Shown: positions 44,992-57,100 of the stretch, piece by piece | How the letters are laid out: each line of letters begins with the position of its first letter | Numbering within the stretch: position 1 is the stretch's first letter | Assembly: GCA_036927565.1 (NCBI GenBank) | Contig: JAYESD010000008.1 | Span: 111,832,279 to 111,896,278 of the forward strand | Direction of reading: 5' to 3' | From: Tuctoria greenei | Lineage: Eukaryota > Streptophyta > Magnoliopsida > Poales > Poaceae | Length of the DNA stretch: 64,000 nucleotides | Position numbers and translations under genes: made by a program | Notes under the pieces: generated by a model | What the model was told of the DNA's origin: nothing | Database searches by the model: none | The model's input: the letters and a program-made list of their open reading frames with translations, nothing else

Positions 44992-47096
44992 AATATAAGA
45001 GTCTCACGTGGCTTTCTCGGAATCTAGCGGCGTAAACCAAACAAAAGTATAGAACTCCGATCCTCCTGCCAATACTGCCAGCTTCCGTCATTCGCGTCGA
45101 CTTGGATGAACCCTCGAGATCTGCTCCTTCGACTTCCTGCATCTTTGAACATGATGAACACAAGTTATCCTATAGCTAAAGGACGTGCTCATCCATCACA
45201 CGCATGTGGGCGCCGCCTGAAATCGGAACCATGTATGCACCCATGACGCAAAGCTTCCATACCTTATCCTTGGCATGGCACACACGCAGCTGCCGATGAG
45301 AAGCGAGCGGGTTCCGTATGGTCACGTGCCCCGCTGTCAGCAGGGCGGGCCTTCCCCGGCCTCGTCTGTCGTTCATGCGTCACCGGTCTGCGCATGCAGA
45401 TGTCGAGGCTGTTCACCAAGTCAACAGAGTCATGCATGATATAGCTATGGCTATAGCTAGTGGTTGTAGCCAGCCGTGCCTTGTCTACCGAAGTCACGTG
45501 CGCACCACGTGGGTTGAGGAGAACGAAGAAAAGCGGGTGGGGCTAGCTGGTCTGGACGCCGACCGGTGGTTGCTGAATCGTGACAGGCCGCACCAGCGGC
45601 GGATCCAGACACAAGTGACGGAGCCAGGAGCCACACCAGAGGCTCGGTTTCCTCCGCACCTGGGCCACGCCCACGCGCACCGTTCGTCGAACACGGCTGA
45701 CAGGGTTATTAAGTAGTCCTTCCATCTCAAATTATTTTAAACTAAATTTCTTATCCTAAGTAATAAATAATTTATGATGAAAAGAGTACTTCTTTTCAAC
45801 GATAGTTGTCATTAATACAACAAAATTAGTTCAGAATTGAACTAAATTTGTTGTTCTATTGACAACTAATTGTAGGAAACAGGAAAAATACATTATCATT
45901 ATCATCATCAGTATTAGTATTGCGGAACGCCGAGATTCCGTATTCTGAAACGAATATTCACACCTGTCAAGTCTGCCGTGCCTCGCTCGATGCGCCTGTC
46001 ATCATCAATTCGGCTTGGTGTTGGTACCCAAAGAGCAGGTGGACGCATGCAATTCGACTCTTCACGCATGTAATAAAGAGTGAACAGGGGTTGTTTTTAG
46101 AACCATCTCCACCGCTAAATTCGACTCTTCATGGTTATCCACATTACATATACGATTTCCTCTGCGTATCTTGCAGGCTCATTTCATCTGCAGAAAGATA
46201 TTAACACGCCCATATCCATATCATATGTTGTAACCGCTAAATCTCAATCGGAATTCGGATTTGCCTCAATGGTCAAAGAAAAAAAAACAAATACTACATT
46301 ACTACGGAGTAGTTCGTAGTGCAACGTCCGACGTGGCACTTCGGCTGGGCAGATGGGCGCCACCACCGGGTTGCAGGCAGCCCACTCAGGCCAACACGGA
46401 GAACCGAGCCGTGACGTTTCGGACCGCGACAATTTAAGACTCTCGCGTGCTTCCAATTAGGTGTCATAATTTTATTGATATCTTTATTTATATAACATAA
46501 TATATTATTTAACTACAACTAATTAAATGATAACATATAAACGAGAGTACACTTGAAAGCACAAACAGAAGCACTCAAGGTTGCTTCCTTCCGTATAAGG
46601 CCGGAACAGTCAACAGTCAGTTGCGGACTCACTGACCGAGGCGGCCTGGGAACGCGGCGACTGCGAGTGCCCCGCCGCCGTGCCCTCCCCTTCTTCGCTC
46701 CGCATCACGGCCGTTCGACCTCGCGCGTCCGAGCGATCCTACGGCTGCCTGCTGCCGTGTATACAGTCTCGATTCTCGCGTCAGCACGTGGGGACGACCT
46801 CAGTATTCATCAAAAATAAAATAGAAAAGAAAAAGGCCAGCGGAAACTGCGCACGTCGGCTTTGTCAGTTGCCCACGACCCTAAGGGTCAGGGCCAGCTG
46901 TGGCCCGTGACCCTCGTATCCGTAGCGCTCGTTGCTGCATGCATACGTCGAGCAACGAAACCATACGAGTAGAGCATGGCTGGTGTCTCGACGAGATCCC
47001 AAAACCACGTTGTACCCGAACAGCAACAGGGGTAGTTAGAACACATAGCGGCCTACAATTAAGAACAGCAACAGAACGAGGCGTCACCGAAGAGAT
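44992..47096. other. Host sequence between CopA and CopG, no gene recognised
   Basis: Mixed composition. A GC-rich part (45200-45700) has overlapping ORFs on both strands (132 codons at 45318-45716 +) that show no domain or codon pattern. CACGTG words occur near 45006 and 45494. A possible decayed Stowaway end (TAGTCCTTCCATCTCAAATT) is at 45714, without a matching partner end. AT-rich sequence is at 46440-46540. It may be a promoter-distal intergenic region. No RNA gene was seen. Confidence 0.5.
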
Positions 47097-47377
47097 TGTT
47101 AGCGAGCACCATCAGTTTGGTGAGTGACCGACCGACCTGCTGCTAACTCCATCCGTGCTGGTCAGAGGTGAAAGTTAGATGAATTGCCGTGCTCTATAGG
47201 GAGGCCGGTCTGTGCTTTATATAGATATTGTGTTGATGTACAAGAGGCATGCAATCATCAGGATCGTAACAACCATAACAAATAAGGAAGGCACACCTCC
47301 CTGAATCATAGGATATATGGGCTCTAAGTATAGGATAATACCCTACTATCTATAGAGATGATCTTCTATATTTAACA
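47097..47377 (-). repeat. CopG 3' LTR
   Basis: On the minus strand TGTTAAATATAG to GCTAACA, 281 bp, with the short inverted end TGTTA/TAACA. A minus-strand CTATATAAAGC is at 47214-47224. The AGATCGAGGGGG polypurine tract (47378-47389) abuts it. The outer boundary is inferred from the TG/CA match, because the partner LTR is not visible. Confidence 0.75.
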
Positions 47378-47389
47378 CCCCCTCGATCT

Positions 47390-49700
47390 GGACTAAGAGA
47401 GACTAAGTTCAGATTGTTCCTAATCCTACTGAATGACGGCAATGGTAAAGACTTTGTCATCACATCAGCCAACTGATCACCGGAAGAAATAGGGCGCACA
47501 TCAAGTTGTCGACGAGAAACTCGTTCCTGTACAAAATGATAATCCACCTCAACATGTTTCATATGACGATGAAAAACCAGATTAGCATACAGATATGTGG
47601 CATCAATATTGTCACACCAAAGACTGGGCGGTCGAGGCAGTGATACACCCAATTCCGTTAGTAAAACATGGATCCAAATCAGTTCGGCAGTAGCGTCATC
47701 AACAACTTTATATTCCGCCTCAGTACTGGAACGAGATACAGTCGGTTGTTTACGAGCACTCCATGAAACAAGATTGCCTCCGAAAAAGATGGCATAGCCA
47801 CCAGTGCTGCGACGATCATCTGAATCACCAGCCCAATCGACATCAGAAAATGCACTAAGCAATAGGGTGCTAGATTTAGTGAAGCACAACCCCATCTGAA
47901 GTGTATCATTAAGATAACGAAGAATTCGCTTCACCACAGTCCAATGAGTTGTTGTTGGTTGAGACATAAACTGACATACACGATTTACAGAAAAAGAAAT
48001 ATCCGGACGTGTCAAAGATAAATATTGAAGAGCTCCAACAACACTACGATATCTGGTAGAATCTTCAGGAGATAAGGGAGTGCCATCATTACGAACCAGT
48101 TTATCATGTGCAGACATCGGTGTAGTCATTCCTTTGGATGCAAGCATGTTTGTCCGAGTGAGGAGATCACGAGTATACTTTTGTTGGGTCATAATTAATC
48201 CTTGAGTGGTGTGCCGCACCTTTATGCCTAAGAAATAGTTGAGTGCGCCCAGATCCTTGACTCCAAAATCTTCACGAAGCTGATCCAATAACCGCTCGAT
48301 CGCCTTTGATGAAGAGCTGATAATAATGATATCATCAACATAGATGAGCATATACATCTAAATACCAGATTGGTTAAAAATAAATAAAGAGACATCAGCC
48401 TTCGATGCAATGAACCCAAGTTGAAGAAGTTTAGTACTAAGACGAGAAAACCATGCACGCGGGGCTTATTTCAAACCATAAAGAGCTTTGTCAAGTTTAC
48501 ATACAAAATTAGGATACTTGGATTCAGCAAACCCGGGAGGCTAGCGCATATAAACATCTTCATTTAGAAAACCATGTAAAAAGGCATTCTGAATGACAAT
48601 CTGGCGAATATCCCAACCACGTGTGACTGCAAGAGATAATAAAATCCGAATGGTAGTAGGCTTCACAACTGGACTGAAAGTATCATCATAATCGACCCCA
48701 TATTGTTGTTTGAAACCTTTTGCAACGAGTCGAGCTTTATAGCGATCAATAGAACCATACAATTTTTGCTTCAGTCGAAAAACCCACTTGCAGTCAATAA
48801 TATTAAGATCAGGACGAGGTGGAACAAGGTGCCATGTTTTATTCTGGAGGAGAGCATGAAATTCATCAGCCATAGCTTGTCGCCGGAGTGGATTTTTCAT
48901 AGCCTCCACATGAGAAGAAGGCTCAGCACTGGTAGCCCAAATCACAGAATACGTAACAGTACCATCAGTGCGCATCTTCAATTTCCGAATATTATTTCGG
49001 AGACGGGTACCATACGGATGAGCAACAACAGCATCATGTAATGCCTCATTATCATGTGTCGCAGCAGCCTGGGGCTCAGGCTCTTGAGTAGTACTCAACG
49101 AATCAGGGGAAGACAACATGGGTCCCTTCTCAGTTGATGCGCCAGAGGCTTGGTCGGGCAAATCATCCAGTACAGGAGATGTAGCTGGGTTGGGCAACAC
49201 ATTTCCCAAGGTGGGGAATACTGTGGGCCCCTCAGAGGACGCCCGCGAGGCGGGAGCGGTCTGTCCTGGCAACAGCAAGATCCCACCAGGCCGATCGGCA
49301 CTTGATAGCACAGATGACGCGGGAACATCACCGACCGGCACTGACTCCAAATGAGGTAAGTGCGCAGGAGTGGCCGGTGCGTCCAGTGCACCAGACACCA
49401 ATCCCGGAGTAGGATTTGGTGCCACCGAATCTTCTGCATTCAAAGGGTTAGCAGGAAAATGCATATGGTCATGATTAAAAATAATACTGCTGCTACCCAA
49501 TTGCAAAGCACGTAAATCAGTGACATCAGGGGAGGATGACTCAGGTTGTGGTGGACGCAAGGTAGGTTTGGAGAAGGGAAAAATACTCTCGTCAAAAATT
49601 ACATCTCTGGAAATATAGACAAGACCAGAATCTGGATCAAGTCACTTGTATCCTTTATGTAGTGAGCTATACCCCAGAAAACACATTCTTTTGATCTAAA
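47390..49700 (-). pseudogene. CopG reverse transcriptase and RNase H
   Basis: The linker and RT start are open from 49560 to 48541 (DCKWVFRLKQKLYGSIDRYK, ARLVAKGFKQQYGVDYDDTF), ending in a TAG just before the PPGF motif. The next part (ALYGLK) is read to a stop at 48358. Then 335 codons are open to 47350, with LIYVDDIIIISSS, NYFLGIKV, TRPDISFSVNRVCQ, FSDVDWAGDSDDRRST and SRSSTEAEYK, covering the RT active site and RNase H. The last codons run into the LTR, as is usual in this group. Two clear stops make it defective although motifs are well preserved. Confidence 0.9.
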
Positions 49701-50653
49701 GGACAATTTTTGTTTGTTATAAGGACAAAGATTACCAGCAGGAGCAACCAAAAACTTTCAACAGCGAGTAATTAGGAGAGCTATTGAAAAGGCAATCCAT
49801 GGGGGATTTGTTATCGATGACACGCGTGGGGAGGCAATTAATGAGATATGTGGCAGTCAGGAAGGCTTCATCCCAAAATTTAATGGGCATGGAGGCATGG
49901 GCGAGAAGAGCCAAACAAGTTTCTACGATGTGGCGATGTTTTCGTTCAGCAGAACCATTCTGTTGATAGGCGTGAGGGCAAGAAACACAATGTGCAATGC
50001 CCATGGAGCGAAATAAAGTGTTGTGGATTTTCTGATATTCGCCTCCCCAATCAGATTGAACACACTTAATTTTAGTGTCGAGAAGACGTTCAACATGCGA
50101 TTGAAACTGCAAGAAGATACGAGGGGCCTCAGTGCGATCACGCATCAAATAGATCTATGATAACTTACTAAAATCATCAATAAAGCTAATGTAATACTTA
50201 AAACCACCAACAGAGTAGGGTGCCGGTCCCCATACATCAGAAAAAATCATCTCTAAAGGAGACGAAGAACGATGAATGGATCTGGTATATGGGAGTTGAT
50301 GATTTTTGGCTAGTTGGCATGCATTACAAACCGACAAAGGAGACTCACTAGAACATGAGATATTATTAAGACACAAAATAGACTGAACGACTTGAAGAGA
50401 GGGGTGGCCAAGCCGTGCGTGCCACTGAGCACGACTTGTACCCCGACTTATTAGAGCTTGCTTGAGGACTTCAATATCAGATGGTGTAAGGGGGTATAGG
50501 CCAGACTCACACCGCCCGTCCAGAAGGCTTCTCCTCGACGTTCGATCCTTAATAGAAAAATGACAAGGATGAAATTCAAAGAATACATTATTGTCACGAG
50601 AAAATGTATGAACCGAAAGAAGATGTTTAGAAATTTCAGGAACATGCAATATA
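49701..50653 (-). pseudogene. CopG integrase
   Basis: Minus-strand frames 50670-50155 and 50148-49732 give the GAG-pre-integrase zinc region (HARLGHPSLQ, CNACQLAKNH) and the catalytic core FSDVWGPAPY, VQSDWGGEYQ and YQQNGSAERKHRH (D, D, E all present). A stop at 50152-50154 separates the two frames in the middle of the core. Then FWDEAFLTATYLINCLP and VFGCSCW end in a stop at 49732. Integrase would insert element cDNA; here it is interrupted on both sides. Confidence 0.9.
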
Positions 50654-50926
50654 CTCCCTCCGGTGCACAAAAAACTATCGTTCTACACTAGAGCCAAGAG
50701 TGCACAAAAATTTGTCGTTTTACACTGCATGCCATGGAAAATGGTGTAAAAAATGGGGTGACGTGTACCTAGGAATCGAACTTGCATCTGAGTGGCTGGA
50801 AAAACGTGGAGAAGACCACTCGGACCACTAAGGAGAGTTGTATTGCAAAAGAAAGAAATCTATTTAATGCTTTCTTGGTATGCGAGAACATGTCCAAAAT
50901 GATAGTTTTTTGTACACCGGAGGGAG
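50654..50926. mobile_element. Stowaway-type MITE in CopG pol
   Basis: 273 bp with TA duplications (50652-50653 and 50927-50928). The terminal inverted repeats start CTCCCTCCGGTGCACAAAA and end TTTTGTACACCGGAGGGAG, matching over about 29 bp with few mismatches. CTCCCTCC ends and TA targets are diagnostic for Stowaway (Tc1/mariner-related). There is no coding sequence. Internally the minus strand has tRNA-like boxes: TGGTCCGAGTGG at 50816-50827 and GTTCGATTCC at 50772-50781. Confidence 0.93.
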
Positions 50927-50928
50927 TA

Positions 50929-51998
50929 TCATGTAATACAAGTGGATGAGCAGCGGTATTAATTGAAGAATGACCAATATGCATAATCCTCAATCCTGTG
51001 CCATTGCCAACTTGGACATGTTCACCACCATTGTAGCACTCACGGGCCGCTAGGCGGTTGAGATCGCTGCTGATGTGATCTGTGGCACCAGTGTCATTGT
51101 ACCAATTGGGATCAATCTTATAGGATGCGGTGGCAGCCATAGATGCTGAAGGAGGATCTTCCTGGTACGACTCATCCATGCGATGCCAACACTTTAGAGC
51201 CGTATGCCCCACTTTGCCACAAATTTGGCATTGAGGGCGATTGTTGTTGTTGTTGCGCCGATCACCGCGCTGGCCATTAGGATGCGGTGAGGAGACCCCC
51301 TGAAGTTGAAGCGCCCCCTGCCACGGTCCCCTCGACCACGACCACGTGAAGTGCCACCACGTCCAGCATAATTAGCCGAAGAGCCATATCCTTCCTGCAA
51401 CTCAGATTGGTGCTTGAGTTGACATGCCTCATACGCCATCAAGTGCGCATAGACATCATCAAGGGTGAGAAGTTCACTCTTGGTAGTCATCGATGTGACG
51501 AAGGGATCATAATCAAAAGGAAGACCGGCAAGTAAATACGTGATAACCTCATCATCGGTGAGTTTCTTGTCTGCAGCCGCCATCTCGGCGGCCAAATTCT
51601 TGATTTTGGCGAAGTAATCGACATCCGATAAGTCAAGCTTCTTCGCGTTAGCGAGCTCTACACGGATCTGAACCGTGCGAGCACGGGTAGAGGAAGAGAA
51701 CATCCGCTTGAGCATGTCCCATGCTTCTTTTGAAGATGTCGCCTCGGCGACGTCGCGAAGGACCTCCTCGCTCATGGAGGAGAGAAGACCGCTGAGGATC
51801 TGTTGGTCCTGATTGTACCACACAGTATAAGCTAGATTAGAAACAAGTTCGGCACCAGCGACTGTGGAAGAGGCCACTTGTGTGACCGCCGCAGGGAAGG
51901 AACCATCTAGGTACCCCAGGAGGTTGGTGCTCCGAAGGTACGGTAGCAGTTGTGCACGCCAGAGAAGATAATTCTTCTTCGTGAGTTTAATGGTGACG
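50929..51998 (-). pseudogene. CopG gag and protease
   Basis: Frame 51877-51194 contains the copia gag core (VWYNQDQQILSGLLSSMSEE, EAWDMLKRMFSSSTRA, YLLAGLPFDYDPFVTSMT) and an Arg/Gly-rich stretch (RGRGRGDRGRGRFNFRG). A frame change near 51300 leads to the zinc knuckle CQICGKVGHTALKC and then protease WYNDTGATDHISSD in frame 51212 onward. The N-terminal codons (TIKLTKKNYLLWRAQL) run to 51998, where GypH is inserted; they continue at 61831. The MITE breaks protease on its C-terminal side. Confidence 0.9.
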
Positions 51999-52123
51999 GC
52001 TATCGGTACCCCGCAGACCGGGTACCCCCGCGCACAAGGAGAAAACGGCTAAGGACTCGGCCTCTACTTGGAGACAGAGTCCGAGGCTTCCACGTCGTGG
52101 AGGGAAGGACCAAATCCTACGCG

Positions 52124-52490
52124 GGCTCCCGGGCTGCCACGTGGCCGGCAGGACCGGACCCTCGCCTCCCCGTCGAGGCGGGATCCGGGGCAGCCACGTG
52201 GCACACAGAACCAGACTCTCGCCTCCCTGCTGAGGTGGGCTCCAGGGCTGCCATGTGGCCGGCAGAACCGGACCCTCGCCTCCTGCCGAGGCGGGCTCCG
52301 GGGCTGCCACGTAGCCATTAGAACCCCAGGACCAGGCCCGTCTCCCCGTAGGGAAGGGCTCCGGAACTACCACGTGGCCTGCAGGGCTGAGCCTCCGCCC
52401 TTCCGTGGAGGTGGGCTCCGGAGGCGCCACGTGGCCTGTACAGCCGGGTGCTCGACTCCCCGTAGAGGCAGGCTCCGGTGCGACCACGTG
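52124..52490 (+). repeat. 57-63 bp tandem array with CCACGTGGC in GypH 5' LTR
   Basis: About six units start near 52124, 52188, 52245, 52302, 52365 and 52422, each with GGGCTGCCACGTGGCC-like sequence and ending GGCGGGCTCCG-like. The 3' LTR keeps only about half of them (61070-61190). Confidence 0.88.
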
Positions 52491-52775
52491 GCGGACGGCC
52501 AACTCAATGCGGTAGGAGGCCGCAACCAAGGAAAGAGTGCGCTGCTCAGACAGGCATTAAGTACGCGCGCCTTCCCCAGGCGAAGCAGAGTCACGCATGC
52601 GCAAGTCAAGGCACCAGTGTCCTGTCTTGTCCAAGTAGCCGGTACAGACCCACTGCGCAAGACGGACGAGTGAGCCGCGGGGACAAGACGGGCGGGACAT
52701 GCCCTGCCATCATCAACAACTATGTGTAGCCCTGGCGCACGACGTGCCAGGACGGCACATTGAAGCCCCGTATAG

Positions 52776-53637
52776 TGTCGGTACCCTGGGTACCGCATAC
52801 CCCTTGAGATTGCAAAGATCTCAAGGGAATGTCATCTACTTGATTTGAAGACCTTCAGAGGCCCACATGTCAGACATAAACGGACCTGCTTCCCCAACAT
52901 GGTTAGTCCCAGGGTCGCCACGTGTACCATCAAACCGGAGCTACCGCCCACAAGGGGGAAGCTCCGGGCTATGTACTATAACGGCGCCCCCAGACCTAAC
53001 CCCAGACTGAGGGAAGCTCCGGAACTGACACGTGTCTGGTAGCACCGGACCTATCTGTTCCCCACAGTACGCTCCGGAGCTGCCACGTGTCCAACCATCG
53101 GATCTTCAGCCTCAAACCTCCGGAAGACTTCACAACGGCTCCGAATCTTCAAAGGGGAATCGAGGACTTCAAGACCCTATTAAGTGTCATTAATACTATG
53201 TTAATGACACACGATCGGACGATCTTAATTACCAGTAACGGTGCTGTCAAAGCCTGTAACTCGATCATTAAGGGTAATTAAGCGTATCAAATGTGTATCA
53301 ATATTAGTAACCGCCAGGGCCACATGTCGGGCTAGGCCAACTTGTAACGGCTTGCCCTTGTACTATAAAAGGACAGGCCGACGATACATAGGACACGCTC
53401 AGTCGACGCGCTCACTCTACACTCTCAACTCACGTTGAGCTCATACATCCAATACAACACCAACACACCCCGTGGAGTAGGATATTACGCTCAGGCGGCC
53501 CGAACCACGTAAATCTTCGTGTCTCCTGTGTCATTTTACACTTCACCTTCTTGAATCTCCACGCGCCCACACCGAACTTCAAACTTCGCAAACACCCTAG
53601 TAGTGTCGGGAGATCTGCCGGATCAAAACCACCGACA
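52776..53637 (+). repeat. GypI 5' LTR
   Basis: TGTCGGTACCCTGGGTACCG to ACCACCGACA. Modules with ACGTGT are at about 52915, 53027 and 53081. TATAAAAG is at 53364-53371. Confidence 0.95.
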
Positions 53638-53657
53638 GTTGGCGCGCCACCTAGGGG
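53638..53657 (+). promoter_or_regulatory. GypI primer-binding site
   Basis: GTTGGCGCGCCACCTAGGGG follows the LTR end, close to the TTTGGCGCGCCAGGTAGGG type seen in GypH. Confidence 0.88.
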
Positions 53658-54131
53658 GGACAACTGTCAACGCAGAGTAAAAGATGGTGAGAAGATTCCA
53701 CAAACGGAGTCTGCTGCCGAAAAACTACGCGTTGGCAAAGGTCACTGTCGGAGCTACTAAGCTTCGTCACCCCGGAGGGCTAACTATCGATGCTCTACGC
53801 GTTGATAGGAACTATTACCGGAGCTAGTGAGCCCCGATGGCAGTCAATATCGGAGCTTCAGAGCTCTGACAACCTCAGGGGGCCTTCACTATCAAAGACT
53901 TCAGACCTACACTCTACAAGTTTGAAACAAACGAGTCTTCAACAAAACACAATATCCTCTTGGTACATGTTCACAATCAAATTGTGTACATCTACCAGGG
54001 GGCCAAGTGAAGATAAAAGTGTTGAAGACAAAAAATGAAATTCACAAAAATTTGGATTTCATTCACTGGAGACAAATTACAAAATTGGGGAAGAAAAAGA
54101 GAGAATACAAGTGAGAGCTACAGAGATGGTC
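53658..54131 (+). other. GypI residual 5' interior
   Basis: ATG at 53684, at the position where gag starts in GypB, opens only 48 codons (MVRRFHKRSLLPKNYALAK). Then comes a degenerate unit of the GC-rich array family (53745-53890, TCGGAGCT words) and AT-rich sequence reaching the tail of the antisense gene. All of gag and pol is missing between them. Confidence 0.7.
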
Positions 54132-57100
54132 CTAGACCCTATGGAAGAACTGGGCGACCTTCTGAGCAACCTCCGACATGTTGGCTCGGGTGGCTTCACC
54201 TTCTCCTTCGACGGGACCTTCAAGCACCGGGTCCAGAGGGAATTGGGGATCCCGGCTGGTGTAGCACGTCAGCACATATTCTGCGACGTTCTTCGCCAGA
54301 GACTGCCCCTCAACCTCCAACTGGTCCGCGATGACGTCACCCACCTTGGAGAGTTTGCTACACGCCGAGCTCAACGCCTGCAACGCCAGGTCCGGCTCCG
54401 GCTCCGGATCATCCGGACGCACAAGACTAAAGCCCATCAGTGTCAGCGTGTCGTTGGCTTTGCTCAGGAACTCCCAAACCTGTAGGGAGTCCGCAGCCCT
54501 CAAGCCCTTCAGTTCCTCCATGGATCTTTTGGCCGCCGCCAGTTCAGAATTCTCGCGAGCAAGGCGCTCAACCTCTTTGGCATTTTTCTGAATCTTTTCA
54601 GCAACCTGCTTCTCGAGTTTTCCGAGCTCCTCCTCCCGGAGGTAGATCTCGTTCCGGTGGTCAACCAGGTCCTTCTCCCTGCCCCTCACTTTCTTCTCCC
54701 TGGCAGCGATGGCACACTCTTGCTGGTAGAGTTCCTGCCCTCGCACCCAGGCCTTCTCCTCCTCCTCAGCGCAACGCTCTTCCAATTTCTTGGCGCGTTC
54801 CTCGAAGCATTCCTCGAAGCCCTTGTCAGCCAGAGCCACCTTTTCGGCGAGCTCCTCCTCCCTCTTCAGGACGTCATCCCGCAGCTCTAGGAGTTTTTGC
54901 TCTTCATCCTCAAGCCTTTTCTCCCTCTCCTCAAGTGCCTCCCGGCGCTTGATGAGAGTAGTGTTAATGGCTTCAAGCCTTTCTTGGCGATCATCAGCCG
55001 CACTATTAGCTGCCTTGGTCTGCTCATAAATGGCCCGAGATTGAGCGTCGAGGGCATGAGTCAAGCTCTCCCTATCATCCAGTAATTTGCCCCAGTATTC
55101 CAGGCAGACCTTCTCCTGCTTGATCCATTCTTTGTCATCTGTCAGCCTCGACTGCGCCAACTTGGTCTCGAAGTAGAGCCGGTTACGCCACCGCCTAAGG
55201 GTTTGGCGCTCCTCTTCAAGAACCTTGCTGTCGTGGTAGAACGCTAGTTGGACTTGACACAGACTGGAGCAAGCGTTGTCAATAGACAACGACAGGGGAA
55301 TAGGTTCCGGACCTGCTGGGGTCTCCTCCGCTGGTTCCAGCGGGTTCTTGCTTACAAAAATTGGGTCCCACTCCACAAGAGTGGTCCTTTGAGCCTCCAC
55401 GGCACTAGGGACATCCTCCGGGATAGCCTCAGTTGCCACTGAGGAGGGTCCCACAGAAGAAGTTCCGACCTCCGGAAGTGGTTCCGAAGGCCCTGCCGCC
55501 AGGTCTTCATTTTCCCCCTCAGGCAGGGGGCCAGCGACTTCATCTGGGTACTCCGGCTCAGCAGCAGGCACCTCCGCCGACAATACTTCCGGAGCAGGGG
55601 CTACTTCCGGCTCTGGCCTGGGCCCCTCCTCTGTTGATGGCTCGGGTGTTGGCATCTCGACCACCATGGGTTCGAGTGCCGATGCCTCCGCAACAACCAG
55701 CCCTGATGCCGGAGCTTCAACCTCAACCGGCTCAGGTGCCGGAAGGTCTTCAACTACAACCAGCTCTGAGGCTGGAGCTTCGAAGGTAGCCAGCTCAACC
55801 GCTGGAACTCCCTCCACATCCGGCTCACTTGCCGGGACTTCAATAACCTCCGGCTCAACTGTCAGGGCTTCGACAATTTCCGGCTCTGGGGCTGGAATTA
55901 CTACTTCCTCCGGCTCAACGGCCGAAGCTTCCATCATCTCAGCATCAAGACCCGGGGCTTCAACCTCTGGGGAAGGTGCCGCTGGTGCATCTTCTCTCCC
56001 GTGGTCCGGCGCTACCACGGGAGTCTCAGGGGATGAGTCAAGGTCCATGACCACGACAGCTGGCGCCGGAGCTGCCGCAGCTTTAGCCGCCACTTGGGGC
56101 GGCACCGGGACAGGAGCAGAAGCCTTCGCCCTCACAGCTTCAGCTGCTGTGGCTGAGGGTGGAGCCTCATTCCTCTTCTTGGGGACGCTGCAGATGATGG
56201 ATGAAGAAACTTAAAAAATAGTTACTACAACAAAACAACTGTCTTAGGTAAAGATTAAAAATTACCTCGGGAGGCTTCTGCACCAGCTTGCGCAGAACCT
56301 CTTTCCCGGCGTTCTGGGCTGACCATAGCCACCGCCGACGTGGAAGCTCCGGAAGGCCCCCTGGAACTCGTTGCAGCCACGGGAATTTCCTTAGTCGAGG
56401 CCCCCCTCGACCGGGAAGGACCTCCGGACGCAGAGGCCTCAACTGGCCCTGGTGCTGGAGTCGCATGCCCAGAGCTAGCACCCCGGGAAGACGCCGCTGC
56501 AGGTATAGTCGCCACAGTTGTAGAAGACCTCCCCCTCCGGGGAGAAGGAGCTGATGCAGAGGATGCAGGCCTGACGGACCTTCCGTCGGCATGCTTCAGC
56601 TTTCTCTTCCGGCTCAAGGGTTCGTCCGCCGGCTCCTTGCCCTTGCCGACGATTTCGATCCTTGGCTTCGGGGCAGGGTCGGAACCACCTTCGGAAGCCC
56701 CAGGGATCACCACCTTAGAGGTCGATCTTCTCTCGACGACACCGAGGTCGTCAAGCACCGGCATCGTCCGCCGGAGCTCCCTGCTGAACTCTACTTCCAC
56801 GTTCAGAGGGAGGAAGGCTGGTGGCGGGGTCAAGTCATCATCCGCGACGTCGATGTTTTGCTGGAACTTCTTGAGATGAAACTCCAAGGTTGCCCCCGCC
56901 ATGTTGGACTTCAGCCCGGTCTCGACCCGGTCGTCGTCCATCACACTGTTGAGGGCCCAAGCAAGTTTTTCTCTCCTCTTTAGCGGTGCCCACCTGTTGA
57001 CCAGGAAATTGCAAAATACCGCCTGAGGAGTTAATCCTCCCTCCACACACTGGCAGATCCTGGTCAGAGCAGGGTTGAAGGCATCCGACAACACCGGAGC

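Noticed and set aside
45318..45716. 132-codon ORF in host sequence
   Set aside because: An opposite-strand ORF covers the same bases, there is no domain and no convincing start context. Left as unannotated host sequence.
45714..45900. Second Stowaway MITE in host sequence
   Set aside because: Only one end (TAGTCCTTCCATCTCAAATT) resembles a Stowaway terminus. No matching inverted end or TA pair was found, so it is not called as an element.
52068..52673. Long overlapping ORFs on both strands in the GypH 5' LTR
   Set aside because: They are products of the 57-63 bp GC-rich array inside U3, and no homologue is visible.
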